Assembly: GCA_037074705.1 (NCBI GenBank) | Contig: CM073591.1 | Coordinates: 73,948,532 to 74,012,531 of the forward strand | From: Zhengitettix transpicula | Taxonomy: Eukaryota > Arthropoda > Insecta > Orthoptera > Tetrigidae | DNA: 64,000 nucleotides | Direction: 5' to 3' | Shown here: positions 1-11,719 of the stretch, piece after piece | Layout: each line of letters starts with the position of its first letter | How positions within the stretch are numbered: the stretch's first letter is position 1 | Position numbers and translations under genes: made by a program | The notes under the pieces: model-generated | Seen by the model: only the letters and a program-made list of their open reading frames with translations | The model's database searches: none | Told to the model about the DNA's origin: nothing

Positions 1-230
1 ATGTTCAAATGTAAAGTATTGATGGTTATATAGATGTCGTGACGATATAGAATATCAGCAAACTAGTATTTATATTAAAGTATTTAAATAATAATATAGT
101 ATTTACCAATCGATAACTTATGTAGTGAAGTATAATTCAATTCAATACGATTTCTGTACGAACAATAAATATTTCAATTTATATTTGAGATGAATGATAA
201 ATTAATAAAAAGAATGATGGCCAAATTCAG

Positions 231-330
231 ACAAAATAAAATATCACACATATATTTATATTATCACTTCTTTTGTCAGAATGTGGCCATCTTTCTTATT
301 ATTAATTTTCAATCGGACTTAAATTTTTTC
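231..330 (+). repeat. 3' fragment of family B
   Basis: TTATCACTTCTTTTGTCAGAATGTGGCCAT, then CTTATTATTAATTTTCAATC and GGACTTAAATTTTTTC, align with the 3' part of 50830-50910. No core motif is retained. Confidence 0.5.
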
Positions 331-478
331 CTTTTTTTTATTTTAATGACATAAATGTCTGCCTTACGGTTGGAATATAAAACATCCGTTACTTTCTATG
401 AAGACAACCACATTAAAATTAATAGACTTTATAATTTGTATATAGGATTAGAGTAAGATATTTATTACACTATAATCG

Positions 479-480
<2 letters not shown>

Positions 481-515
<35 letters not shown>
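481..515. repeat. (TA)n microsatellite
   Basis: Uninterrupted TA dinucleotides, about 17 units, adjoining the SINE copy at 515. Confidence 0.95.
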
Positions 516-520
<5 letters not shown>

Positions 521-770
521 CTTAATTTAATCGATAAATCGCGTAAGGTGTCGGGCTTGATAGCAGTAACTTCAAGAAAGATTTTTTATTCACACAGGAC
601 ACGTTTGGCCTTTATATTACGTTACCCGTATTGTCAAATATATAGAATTATAATATTTGACCACTTAATTGTTCCAGGCGGCTAATGACTGTCGTTGTAG
701 TGGGGGAGGAATGGGCTTCGAATCTCAATCTGGTCATCCTTATTAATTTTTATCCTTGAATCCCCAAAAC
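515..770 (+). mobile_element. tRNA-related SINE copy next to a (TA)n tract
   Basis: Shares an ordered block with 4118-4370: TAATCGATAAATCGCGTAAG..., GACACGTTTGGCCTTTATAT, GGCGGCTAATGACTG, then GGGCTTCGAATC, a degenerate RNA polymerase III box B at about 713-724. A (TA)n run precedes it (481-515). Confidence 0.6.
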
Positions 771-1129
771 ACTCAAGAAAATGCATAGTTAAAGACCTGA
801 TAGAAGTTTGGAGTGCCTTCTTACTTGACCCAACTGGCGAAGAAATTCGGAAATATAACTGTGGAGAATCGCTAATTCAACACAAATCCAGAATATATGT
901 TGTTATTATTTTTAAATAGTGCCAGTCAAATAATGTTTATCGTAATATTATGATATGCTGAGGATTATTTTCTAATTATAATTTCCCTTTATTTAGCATA
1001 TTACCTCTTCCAGGCTTAGATGTATTCTTTTCATGGTTTAAGATATGATAGACTTGTTTTTAATCGAATAAACGACTAATACATCAAACTCAACCCGTAT
1101 AATATTAGTTACAAACATTCCAGTTGGCC

Positions 1130-1490
1130 TGAGTTGAATTGCAACTGCGTTGAAGTAGAGGTTCATACGGAGATGATCAGCGGGGTGATATGTCACGGTC
1201 TAGTGCACTGCATCTCGGTAGGAGCACTGCTCAAGCGATCAAATTCCGAGTTAATAATTATTAGTTCAGTGTCGCACGGAAGGGGTAACTATCTACTTGC
1301 CGCTAATTGCCATAGTTGCAGCCAGCTGCGAGTAGCAGCACAGAATGCGTTCGTGTTCCATGTGATGCTGTTACATCTCGAGCACAGTTACAACTCTTCA
1401 GAAGAGAATCATTTCTCACGTGAGTTTTGCTCTTGTAGTTGGTATGCTCTGTTAGGCATTTTATACAGAGAATTAACTCATTTAATTTAA
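1130..1490. other. GC-elevated, complex non-repeat island (candidate conserved non-coding element)
   Basis: Markedly higher GC than flanks and no simple repeats. It contains TAATAATTATTA (homeodomain-type) and the palindrome CTCACGTGAG (E-box). A 118-codon ORF is open on the plus strand, but its product is low-quality (Cys/His/Ser-rich, no domain), so I do not call a gene. Confidence 0.35.
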
Positions 1491-1913
1491 AAAAAGATTT
1501 AAAGTTTATTAATTTTTTTCCGGCGACATCTGTTATAGGCTCTACCAGTGGCGGCTCGTGACTTTTTTAAGTTATGTGCTACATCGGCCCCAAGCAACCA
1601 TTTTTAAGAGGATACCTATTTAAAATAATAAAACTATATCAATGATAGTGTTACCAACATTCTGAGCCTACACGTAATATGCTACATTTTTAATTCTGTC
1701 TACATAATTTACAATAGTGTCTAATTTTTAAACGCGGAATAATTTAGTATTTCCATTCGTAAATATTTAAAATATAGTTAATTTTCGGAGAGCACTGTTG
1801 TATGCAGGGTCGTGCGGTACTGGTACCAATAATATTAACAGGGAGATATCTAATGATATCGCCTGTATAATTTAAAACCTTTATAGAAAAGAAAACAACA
1901 AAAACCTATTACT

Positions 1914-2465
1914 TAAATTAAGTCTCTTGGCCACATCTTTTTCAGTCTTTAGCTCATCACTGGCTTTAGGAGTTGGTCCAGTAACGGGTTAGGATGGTTG
2001 ACAAGTACTGCGTGGTGCTTGATGGCTTTCTTTCGGATGTCTTCCTGCACCGTAGGAACTTGAAGATCGGTATGTAGCGTGAGGTTGGTTACATACCACG
2101 GAGCGTTAGTAATTTGACGGAGTATTTTGGATTGGCACCTTTGGATGATTGCAATGTTTGATTTGGATGCACATCCCCATAATTAAAGTCCGTAGACATC
2201 ATTGGTTTGATGACTGCTTTGTATAATAGGATTTCAATTTCTACCGATAGCCGTGATTTTATTCATATCAGCCACTGTATTTCTTTTGGCTTGATCTCAA
2301 CTTGTTTTTTCTTTATTCTTATATGATATTTTCAAGTGAGTTTAGTATCTAAATGTAATCCTAGGTATTTTACTGTGTTTGATTGCGGAATCTGCACATT
2401 GTTTATTAAGAGTTTGGGGCAGGTTTCTTTGCTGAGAGTGAAGCAGCGAATGTGCGCAGATTTCT
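1914..2465 (-). pseudogene. Jockey-type non-LTR retrotransposon, reverse-transcriptase C-terminal fragment
   Basis: Minus-strand translation gives CFTLSKETCPKLLINN, IPQSNTVKYLGLHLDTKLTW, KAVIKPMMS and, near the end, WPRDLI followed by a stop. The order and the motifs (K-Y-L-G-L-x-L-D, L-x-Y-K-A-V-x-K-P, H-P-N-P-L, R-L-K-x-x-W-P-x-D-L) are those of the RT thumb and C-terminal tail of Jockey-family ORF2 proteins. Several in-frame stops and frame changes occur, so it is dead. The N-terminal endonuclease and catalytic palm are missing, as expected for a 5'-truncated LINE copy. Confidence 0.8.
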
Positions 2466-2721
2466 ACTTAGCACGAGAATGAATGAAATTGTTAAGCTTT
2501 ACTGGTGGCGGAGGGAGGCGAAAGGCATACTGCGTATGCACAGTTGACAATAAAACGCCAGATCCTGTGATATCGGTGGAATAGCACTGGTTGTCCTGCT
2601 GGCTTCTTTATGAACGATACAAGGCGGGGAGTTTACATTCTTCGATATCGAAGCATAGATTCTCAATATCAATACATAATGAATGTTCTTAAAAATGAGA
2701 AAAATTAATTCTTACTAAGTT

Positions 2722-3173
2722 CCTCTCCGTTTTTGAACTAAGGTTCCGACAAGCCGAGGCACCTCGGCCTCTTTTGAGAGGTGTATGTTCCGGGCTCACA
2801 GACCTTGGGCATACGGCAAGAGTTGTCTGGTATTCCCATTGGAATAGTCGGCCAGCTGCCTCCTAAACTGGTCGAGGCACGGAGAAGTGAATGCTCCGTC
2901 TCCACAGCAAACTCCTCTCCCGCTATCGGAAGGGCGTGGGACAAGTGCCCAATGCCCGACCTACCTGATGCAGGTTTTTCTAGGGTTTTCCCTGCATTAC
3001 TTTTAGGCGAATGCCGGGTAGGATCCTTAAACTATAGCCCGGGGGCCCTAGTTCACCCTTGGATACCTTTCTCTACCCTTCCGCATCCCCCCTTTCAAAT
3101 CCCTTCCTATGCTATTAAAGGGGAGTTGCCTAATGTGGATTACCCTCATGTAGCCTGTTGCCCTAAAAAAAAA
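2722..3173 (+). mobile_element. Retroposed repeat family A, copy 1 (5'-truncated, poly-A tail, perfect TSD)
   Basis: About 450 bp, ending GTAGCCTGTTGCCCT and then nine A residues. It is bounded by perfect 12-bp duplications TCTTACTAAGTT (2710-2721 and 3174-3185). An A-rich tail with a perfect variable-length TSD means target-primed retroposition. It starts about 90 bp downstream of the 5' end of the fullest copy (55200-55763). No protein homology is seen; open frames exist on both strands but none is recognisable. It lies inside the hAT element at 1546-3232. Confidence 0.85.
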
Positions 3174-3249
3174 TCTTACTAAGTTAATTTATTTGCTGTA
3201 GCACATGAGCACATGCGTACGAGCCGCCACTGGGCTCTAAATTCAAGTC

Positions 3250-3385
3250 TGTATTTTACCTGATTACCTGAAGAAGTCCCAAAATTGTGGACGAAACGTT
3301 TTATTCAAACGAATTTTTGATTTAATTTATTAATAAATTCTTCTGAATTATTGGCTGCATTGTTTATTCAATTATTAAAAGATAA
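3250..3385 (+). repeat. Hammerhead-core repeat (family B2), copy 1
   Basis: CTGAAGA (3268-3274), a GTCC/GGAC pair (3276-3279 with 3289-3292) and GAAAC (3293-3297) are in hammerhead order. The downstream tail TTAATTTATTAATAAATTCT, with GGCTGCATTGTTTATTCAAT, is shared with 30220-30345 and 59470-59605. Stem I is not convincing in this copy. Confidence 0.6.
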
Positions 3386-4117
3386 ATGTCAGATATATTA
3401 AATAATTATTGACTATTAAGTGATGACATTGGAAAAAATCATCCTTATATTCCTTTACAAGCCAATACGAACGTTGCCGGCATCTTAATTTTCTAATTGC
3501 TGATGAAAATTTTTAAAGATATATGAAAAAGGCCTAAAATGATCCTGAAGTGTGAAATCGAAGTTATATGAGATGAAAAATACATATACGGGCGTTAAAA
3601 ATCAAATGACAAAAATTCCAAAGTTAAAAGCTTATAACTTTTAAGTTTACAAAGTTAAAGGAAACTTATAGACTTAGAATCAGGTTTTCAGGCTTTTACT
3701 CTTATTTCACGTCCTCTCTGACGCAACTACTGTGAAAGCGTACGAGAAATTATAAGAACAAGTACTCCTCCTCGAACAACAGTAATGTTGAGAGCGTAAC
3801 GGATTCGATTAACATGACGATTCTTTCCAGTTGGATGACACACAATAATGAGATTAAAATTAGATGGCACTTGGGGGTTTCCGCTTGGTGGGAGACGTTG
3901 TGACCACGTAAAGAGTTCATTGAAAACAGTTGAATAGTGAAATTTTGGGGCAACGATACTTGCCTGCCCTTCATTTGAAGTGTTCCCATTGGTGGATTCA
4001 AGGTCACACCCATCGTGGGAAATAGCAGCCAAGGAAATTGAATTTTCCCGGAAGAAAATATTACTTTATCTTCATTACTGTATGGGTTAGGGCACAAAAT
4101 TACACTATATATATGAT

Positions 4118-4377
4118 ATACAATTAATCGTTTAATCGTGTAAGTGGTTGGGCGTGATCGTTGTGATTTCTAGAAAAATTTCCATGAGCTATATGACACG
4201 TTTGGCCTTTATATTACGATACTAATATTTCTGAATATATAGTATCATAATATATAGCCACGTAATTGCTGCTGATGGCTAATGAAGTGGCGCCGTGGTA
4301 AAACGTAGTTATAATGGGGAGGACTGCGGTTCGAATCTTATTTCGGACATCCTGATTAGGGTTCGAATCATTGAAGG

Positions 4378-4423
<46 letters not shown>
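4118..4423 (+). mobile_element. tRNA-related SINE copy ending in (TA)n
   Basis: Contains a box A-like TGGCGCCGTGG (4288-4298) and a perfect box B GGTTCGAATC (4328-4337), with a second GGTTCGAATC at 4360-4369. The sequence then runs into a (TA)n tract (4379-4423), a common kind of SINE tail. The 5' part matches 515-770, including GACACGTTTGGCCTTTATAT. Confidence 0.65.
4379..4423. repeat. (TA)n microsatellite
   Basis: About 22 TA units forming the tail of the SINE at 4118. Opposing short ORFs of poly-Ile/Tyr here are artefacts. Confidence 0.95.
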
Positions 4424-4425
<2 letters not shown>

Positions 4426-4569
4426 ACTACTTTTTAATAACAGTAATCGTAAAATACACCGACTAGTTTTGTGTATTATGAGTACTACTGTTTTGTTCAT
4501 AAAATTTAACAAATAAATTGCATTTGGCTGAGTCTTAAAATTTTGCATGGCAAATGGGAATAGTTTTGC

Positions 4570-5000
4570 TGACGTAGAAGTAATTTTTCTCTCTTGTTAG
4601 AGAGAGGGAGACCTTCGTAAGTCGCACCTAGCTGGCTTGCATCTCGAGACAATTTCACAGGCCAGCGGAGACGCCGCGCCGGGGTTCATTAAACAGGGGA
4701 AGTTGGCGGTCTGAGTTCTGTGTTACCACTGCAGCTCTCCGCCCCATTACGCCGCTCATTAAAAGTGCCATCCTGCGGCCTCCACTCGGGCGCCATGTGG
4801 AAATATCACACTTGCTCCTAATAAGCCTGCCACCCTCAAGTCACAATTGCAAGCCGGGCTTGGAACACAGCGCTGATTCTACGCCACGTGTATCTGATTT
4901 AGGCTATTTTACTTCACAACGAACTTCGAAACTCCCAGTTAATACCATTGATTGCGTTGCTTGTTGGTCTCATGGTTTGCGGTTAGGCATAGGGAACTGA
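4570..5000. other. GC-elevated island (candidate conserved non-coding element)
   Basis: Sharp GC rise with words such as ACGCCGCGCCGGGG and TCTCCGCCCCATTACGCCGC. No ORF with recognisable homology on either strand; I checked the minus strand for the missing MG6/MG7 exon and saw none. Confidence 0.35.
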
Positions 5001-6189
5001 AAGCGTACATATGAGGAAAGCAAGTTGACCATATTAAGGCCAGTAATTATAATGAATTCTTCAAACGAAGTATATTGGATTTAGAGCCGTTAGCCAGAAA
5101 GAATAAACCACGGAACGTATTTAACTTAGAACAATAATTTATGTTCATATTGTGGTATGGTTGGTAATTTAGACTAAATTTCATATATAATTATTTTAAT
5201 TTATTATTATTATTTAATTGATATAATTTATTTAAATTTAATAACAACATTTATTTTAATGGCAAATTATTTATGACAAAATATTACACAATTTATCCGG
5301 ATTTACAAAGTGCGCACTGTAAAATAATAAATATCTCGGGGTGGAATGCGAAACAAACTAGAATGAGAATGACAATTGAAATGTTTTTAAAGAAATATAA
5401 TAAAATGCAACCGCGGGATTTGCTTACGTTAAGTTCAGCAGGTGTCGGAAATGGCGTGAGGTGGTTCTTCTCTTGCCTCCTATAGAAGATCCTCATTAAG
5501 AGCGTATTTTACGTGTTCTTCTTTAATCGTTATGTCAATTTCAGCACCACCTTCCTCTGTAGGCTCGTTGCAATTCGTCGTCTTCAGAGTTTATTTCATC
5601 TGAAGCTCTGCAATCCGCAAGCATCTGGATGAGAATAACAGCATATTTTTGTCTGCATCCAGACGAAACTTTGCCAAATTATGTCCTCTGTACGACAGTC
5701 CAGTCCGTGTTACAAACAGCTTCCAAGCTGTCCTCATGCCAACTGCCCAATCTGCGTTGACCCTTTCAGTTCCTTTGAGCAGTGGCCACCCGCTACGTTG
5801 ACGAGACAAAAAAGCTTACCCTCCCCAGAATTTCGCTTCGCGGTGCCTCTTTGTTTACTAAAACAAATTCTGGTTCTCTTGGAGCGCACTTTGTATCTGG
5901 AGTTAAGGCCAATATAGAAAATTCTGACCTCCCAAAATTATGAATCAGACTCACGATGACAACACAATAATTATTTATCTAATTTTGATTTATATTATTT
6001 TGAGGAATTTGAAGGATGAATAACGAGATTACTGATAAATAGGTGTATCAAAATTTAAAACTCAGAACAATGAAAATGACAAATAGTAATTAATATATAT
6101 TTATTACATTTTTGTTTAGAATAAATACCTTCTTCTATTTATATTTCGTTAAAATGGATTCGTTACACGCAATGTCACACATATCTCGT

Positions 6190-6700
6190 GGTAAATTGGG
6201 AGTGGTGCGTTGAAGGTCACGGATCGTTCGTTGACTACGGTTTCACATATTCACAGGAAGTATTCGAAAGCGGTGAGAATGTAGTTCACATCAGAAATCC
6301 GTGAAATAATACTTTTAGGAATTTATTTTATGCTACAATACGATTGTGTAGAATGCTGTGTGACATGTGACACCATCCTGTTGGAAGAAAACATTGTTGA
6401 TATCAACCTTTGCTATTTAACCACATGTACGAAGTATCTGCCCCACTGATCACGAATTTTGCTATTACTGTTTCATGATTTCCATTACTGATGAATCAAG
6501 AAATGTTGCCACCGTGACAATTTAAACTTCTGACGCTCTTATTGGTAGATGGTGGACCATTAATAGACAAAGTTTGGATGGGGAATTCCAGATTTCAGAG
6601 TTTATGAAAATATTACGTTTTACAACAACACGTAAGCAATATTAATTACCTTTACAAGAAGTCAAAGGATGCCATTTAAATGTGAGGTTATTCACTATTA
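6190..6700 (-). pseudogene. Fossil Tc1/mariner-superfamily DDE transposase
   Basis: Minus-strand translation around 6395-6340 gives FFQQDGVTCHTAFYTIVL, with QQDGxxxHT the conserved block around the second catalytic Asp of DDE_3-type transposases. Slightly downstream a frame reads ISRISDVN, where the family has a V-I-S-R-x-x-x-x-x-WPPRSxDL segment. The WPP-S-DL block and third acidic residue are not recognisable, and the frame is full of stops. Confidence 0.55.
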
Positions 6701-9189
6701 AAAGTTAATTGATTATGAGAAGTGATTGATGGAGTTCACAGCATGGATTTATAGTATAAGGGCGATTGAATCGAAGCCCCATCACAAAGATAACTAATAG
6801 TCAATATCCTGAACAAATGTAAATATAATGGTGCAAGTAATTGACGAATTATTATAGTCTGGTTTAGTAAATTCGAAATTAAATAATAATTAGATGTGAG
6901 TGGAGCTATTAACAGTGTGTAACGGCAGTTGATAGTCATAGTTTTATATATTCCGGCTTCTTAAATTGAATTTCTGTAGGTTCTGTATTTAAGTTTATAA
7001 TTAATTAGACCACTATAAATCATATAAAATTTAAGTATATGTCCTTCCTAGCAATTTAAGATGGAATATGTACAGTACAATTAATTTACAAAAATTAAGG
7101 CCTTTAAAATACGACATTCTGTTCAGAAAAATTTTCAGTAGTGGTTCTAGCAGATTATATTGACATCTATTTCTACCATCAATAGTTGATTTCTTTTCCA
7201 TGCATCGGAACAAAAAAAATTGCCTCCTGTATTACAAAAACTACACAATTTATGTAAAAGGATATTGATAAAGCACTAAAAACCGAAATTCTATTCATTC
7301 CCCACGGAAGTATTTTAAGAATATGCAGAGGGGAATAAAGTTTAAAAATATTGAATCGAGAGGGAGAAACCTGTTAATGTTCAACATTCAGTAAATGTAT
7401 GAAAATTGAATTAGAAAAAAGTTACTGAGGAAGTTGTCGGAAAGGAGTTAGAGAGTTGTCTACAGAGTGATTTCGTATGTCGGTGGAGATCGAAGATCCA
7501 AAAATTAATTCAAAGGTGTCAGTTTTGGGAAAACGACTAGTTAGAAGTCATGTCGAAATTAGGAAATGGAAACGGATTCGCAATTAACAGAAAAGTTATG
7601 AAATCAGTGCAAATGCTTATGAGTATGGAATAATAATACGGCAATGATAATGGCTCTAATTGCAACCAGAAAAAGAAATTTGACACAATTTGTGTTTGAC
7701 GCTCTTGCTAAGAAGCCCGTTGTCACCTGAATTATAGGAATTTTCTACTGAAACATTCTCGATGGACTGAGTATCATTAAGTCGAATCTTAAAATAGAGT
7801 GTTAAATGTTATTATAAATGTCTAAATTAAATGATTAAAATTCGCACTGCACATTAAGGCTTTAAAGTTTTAGTACAATACCTCTATTTAATTTATTATA
7901 GAGAACATCTGGAGGACTTTGAATCCCTACAAATGATTAAGGAATCGTCAAGTTATTCTCTCCTCTATTAATTTGCAAAAAGACAGGAGTTTGTAGGACT
8001 ACAAACAGTTAACTGAATTCAAAGTTCAACAAGCAATGTATTTATTTTATATATTTGAATGTAAAAGTTTTCACGTGAAAATTGTAAGAAAATTTATTTG
8101 AGAAAGCATACGCAGGGAATCGAAAATGCGTCGTTAAAGGTTTAACTCATTTTAGCCAAATAACTATCAGGTACAGATTTGATATATTAAGAAAATAACG
8201 TGTGGAGTAATAAAACTACAGTCATTTTAGCAGTCACATTCACAACGCACTAACAACGAACAGATATTTATAGCAATTTAGCTGTTCTCACAGAACATAA
8301 CCTATTATAATGCTATAAAACACAAGAAAACGTGAAATAATGTATGAGATAGTATGTTAAATACAATATCTGTAAAAAGAAAAACGAGTTATAAAATCCG
8401 GAAAGTTCACTTTGACCTCAAATTCAAAATTAATAATAAGTTTTTCAAGTAACTTTGTTAAAAATTTAGTGTCAGGAAATTTTTTCTGTGAATTCGGACC
8501 TCTTTGTGACTGGATACGATGATAATGGAACATACTTTAGATCAAAGCGCTCGTTGAGGTCATTGTGTAAAGCACATGGCTGGTCATGGATAGAACAGTT
8601 GAACGCAACGCAGGTGCGCAGGCAGACAACTTTGACAGACACAAACGGCAGACATTACGCCCAGCTGGACACCACATCATTTGGTAAAAGCTGAAGCGGA
8701 GAGCATAGGATGCCATATACAGGAACGCACATAATCACAGCAGCACAGGGGGTATCAAAGTATTAACGGGAAGGAAGACAATAAGGTGATATCAGTATTG
8801 CGTTTCACGAACGTTTCTACTCACAGAATTCCCAGTTTCCTAAAATAGGACCCATATTCCATAACAAACCATTCGTACACATGTATAATTTTTATTTTTA
8901 TGGATGTATACATTTTTAAGGTGCATATATATTAAAAATTCTTGCCGTATATAAATATTCCTCTTTCCATTGAATGAGCCCAAACGTATGTATTAGGTAT
9001 CTTTTATTATTAGTTTAAAATCTCTTGATTACATAGTTTTTCTTAAAACAATATAATGATTTTCCTTAAATGTGTTATTATAACAGGGGTTCTTATGCTC
9101 AAAATCAGTATTTATTCCCATTTATACACTACCCTCATTAATTCTCCTAAAACCCCATATAGAGCCTTCACCTGTATGGATTTCTGTCA

Positions 9190-9385
9190 GGCTGTCATTT
9201 TTAATGCCACGTTATGGATTTAGGAGCAACAAGTGGTTTGTTTGTCGATTCTCCTTCAGTCTTAACACCAGTTTTCTGACTATGACGAGCACAAACATCC
9301 ATGCACACGCCGGGACTCCAACCCGAGACCTCTGATCAAAGGCGGGGACGCTGACCGCTCTAACACGACAGATCGGGTATAAATT
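9190..9385 (-). mobile_element. tRNA-derived SINE, minus strand
   Basis: The reverse strand shows a box A-like TTAGAGCGGTCAGCG and a box B GGTTGGAGTCC (plus-strand 9313-9323) at tRNA-like spacing, followed by a tRNA-unrelated body with GGAGAATCGACAAAC. No intact cloverleaf: the acceptor arms do not pair. Part of the body (GTTTGTCGATTC.CCTTCA) recurs at 54775-54795. Confidence 0.65.
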
Positions 9386-11260
9386 ACACACGTATTTGTG
9401 CATAAATTAAATCATTGAAATATTTAATTTATTATGTTTGAAGAAAAACCCGAGTCGCAGACACGGGACCTGGCTCCAGGAGGTCGTGAATACTCAACCC
9501 CACAAAGTGACTGCCACATTAGGTTTTAGGATTAAAAGTTTGTTGTCGACGAACCGGTACCTAATTTCGTGTAAAAGTTGTCAGACACCAAGAGAAAATT
9601 TGGGAAGCTTTTAGAAAACTCCATTCATACACCGATTTTGCAATCAATAACGTATCTCTATTAAAGTGATTGGAGGTCACAAACTCCATGAACAGACGAA
9701 GGTCGGAGATGGTACCCCGGAAATAAGGTTCGAAAAGGTGAATACAGTGTTGAAGGAGATTTCAGTCCGAGAAGGACTTAAGAGCAGTATTGTAACTAAA
9801 TTGGTAGAGAACGGACAGCGAGGAACTAGTGATTTGGAATTTTTCTGAGGTTCATATAGGAAGAGCACCAAACAAACATATTTAGGATCCTTGTAGTCAG
9901 TCAGCCTTCAGAGGGAAAATAACAACCCGGTTCCGAAAGCAGTACGAAAGATAAATCGAAGAACCTTGACGAAATGATGTATTTTCGAGACTAAATACTC
10001 TGCTACACATTACATAAAATATCCATGAGAAATTTCCTTTTGAGTCGCATATTTCTTCACTGCACCTTTATCACAGTTTTACACTATCTTATTTTTAACA
10101 CTAGCATTCCGATTAAGTTTGTAATTACTGTATTATTACTGCTTTGAAACTAGTATGGGTAGCATTTATAACCAAGAAGCGAGTATATCCACGTTTATAT
10201 ACTCCTAGTTCTATCGTGATGTTTCTCTTTCGGATTTACGCAAATTGGCTCTCGTAAAAGCGACGGAACGGAACTCGAAATTGAAATATTTTAAGGTGCA
10301 TCAGATTAAACATATCATTGAAAATATTATGTTATCCGGATGTAAAATTTTCTGCAGAAAACATCAGGTTTGTACTTGTTTCAGAGTACCCAATAAAACG
10401 TAATGGCACATACAACGAAAGGTCTACAATGTACCAAATGAGTTCTCAGTGTCCACATATCAACTAGGAGAGCTGAAATAAAGGTTATTCATCATAACGT
10501 AAACACAACAGAAACAACAAACAACAATGACAACTAGACAACTAACATGACATACAAACGAACAGGGACCCATGAAACAAAACACGCTGTAGCAAATTAA
10601 ACGCATTGTTTAAGATTTGGAACAATATGTTTGATAATCTGACAATAAAGGTTTTTTAACTTTCAAAAATGATTAAGAAAACTTCATGTCATGCGTAGAA
10701 TAGTAAATCCATTTTTGGTGCAGGTGGTTTTTTACAATTAAATTTTAAATATAAACATGAATTGTAATTAAAGGTATGTTGATTTTCTACAGAAATGGTG
10801 AAAATAACTACAAAAATATTGCACTTCAATTATTGGGAAACAGGAATATTCAGATCAGAAAATAGATTTTAAGAATACTTCGAATAATAAATTTAAATAA
10901 ATTACTACTCCATAATCTGTATTCGTATATAATCGGAAATATGTAATCAACGGTGAATTTCGACTAATTACGATAGTGGAAATTTAATGTACGTTTATGT
11001 TTGCTTATGATTCAGTTATGATTGAAATACATCCCACAACATTTTTTTGATAGGTGATCAAAACAGTAAACTGATTTCTTTATAAAAAAAATATTGATTA
11101 GAAACGCTGCTATAACTCCGTAATCGTATTGAAAGTGGCCATATCTCTTTTTCCAGAATCCGCAGTAAATCTACACCCGTGGAACAAGTTTCACCTAATT
11201 TCAAACACGTCTTCTTTGAGACCAGGAAACAAACACTGTGGGAGTGAGATACGTTTGCAA

Positions 11261-11719
11261 CTCCCAGGAGCGAGGGTGGACGTGAGTGGAAATTTTCATA
11301 CACGCTAAAACAGACGATATAGGAGTCGGATAAATATTTATCGGGATCAAAGAAATTGATAGTAATTCTACCGATGCTCTTTGTTTTCACTTTCAACCCA
11401 TTTCGGCATAGGTTGGGAGCACCATGCGAAACATAAAATTATCGCGAAAACAACCAAGATTATGGTCAAATCGGGGTTATAGATGTCGCTGTGTTTAATT
11501 ATGACATTAAACGTGCCGTTTAACCTCCAGAGGCGGGGGTGGACGGGCGTGAAAATTTTTAAACATGTTAAGCGGTCGATATTTGCGTAGGAGAAATATT
11601 TCTGTGGGTCAAAGAGATTGATGATTGTAATGTCTCTGAGATTAATTATGGAGTGGCCTTATATAAAATAACGCAACAACAAACAAAATTGCAGTCAAAT
11701 TGGGGGTTATGGATATATG
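11261..11719. repeat. Diverged tandem duplication
   Basis: 11261-11487 and 11524-11719 share ordered blocks: a GGGTGGACG...TGAAAATTTT-type block, TCGATAT/ACGATATAGGAG, GGGTCAAAGA.ATTGAT, and TGGTCAAATCGGGGTTATAG versus GCAGTCAAATTGGGGGTTAT. The second ends AATCCCCGGGCACCCAGCTA, which looks like a retroelement 3' terminus. No frame is conserved. Confidence 0.55.

Larger units (their letters stand above)
1546..3232. mobile_element. hAT-type DNA transposon remnant with nested insertions
   Basis: The left end reads CAGTGGCGGCTCGTGAC from 1546. The right end, read on the other strand from 3232, is CAGTGGCGGCTCGTAC, so the terminal inverted repeats share 14 bp. The element is flanked by 8-bp duplications, GGCTCTAC (1538-1545) and GGCTCTAA (3233-3240), which match at 7 of 8 positions; 8-bp target duplications are diagnostic of hAT elements. 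No transposase ORF is seen inside. Instead it contains a Jockey-type RT fragment on the minus strand and a poly-A retroposed repeat on the plus strand, so it served as a landing site. The divergence of the target duplications suggests age. Confidence 0.85.

Noticed and set aside
2781..3182. 133-codon ORF in the family A repeat (also open in the 55-kb copy)
   Set aside because: Open on both strands and broken by indels between copies; no protein similarity.
3727..4097. Overlapping minus ORFs and a plus-strand FHVLSDAT string suggesting a BEL/Pao RNase H
   Set aside because: Only one short match; the following motifs could not be placed in order.
4214..4516. Tyr/Ile-repeat ORFs on both strands
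   Set aside because: Translation of a (TA)n microsatellite.
5591..5917. Overlapping ORFs on both strands in moderately GC-rich sequence
   Set aside because: No recognisable domain or splice borders; possible non-coding island or repeat, insufficient to call.
8488..8694. Plus-strand 68-codon ORF with ordinary composition
   Set aside because: No homology, no splice context, no good ATG; not supportable as a gene.
9311..9372. Possible tRNA gene
   Set aside because: Box A and B are present, but acceptor and anticodon arms do not pair and a tRNA-unrelated body follows; called a SINE.
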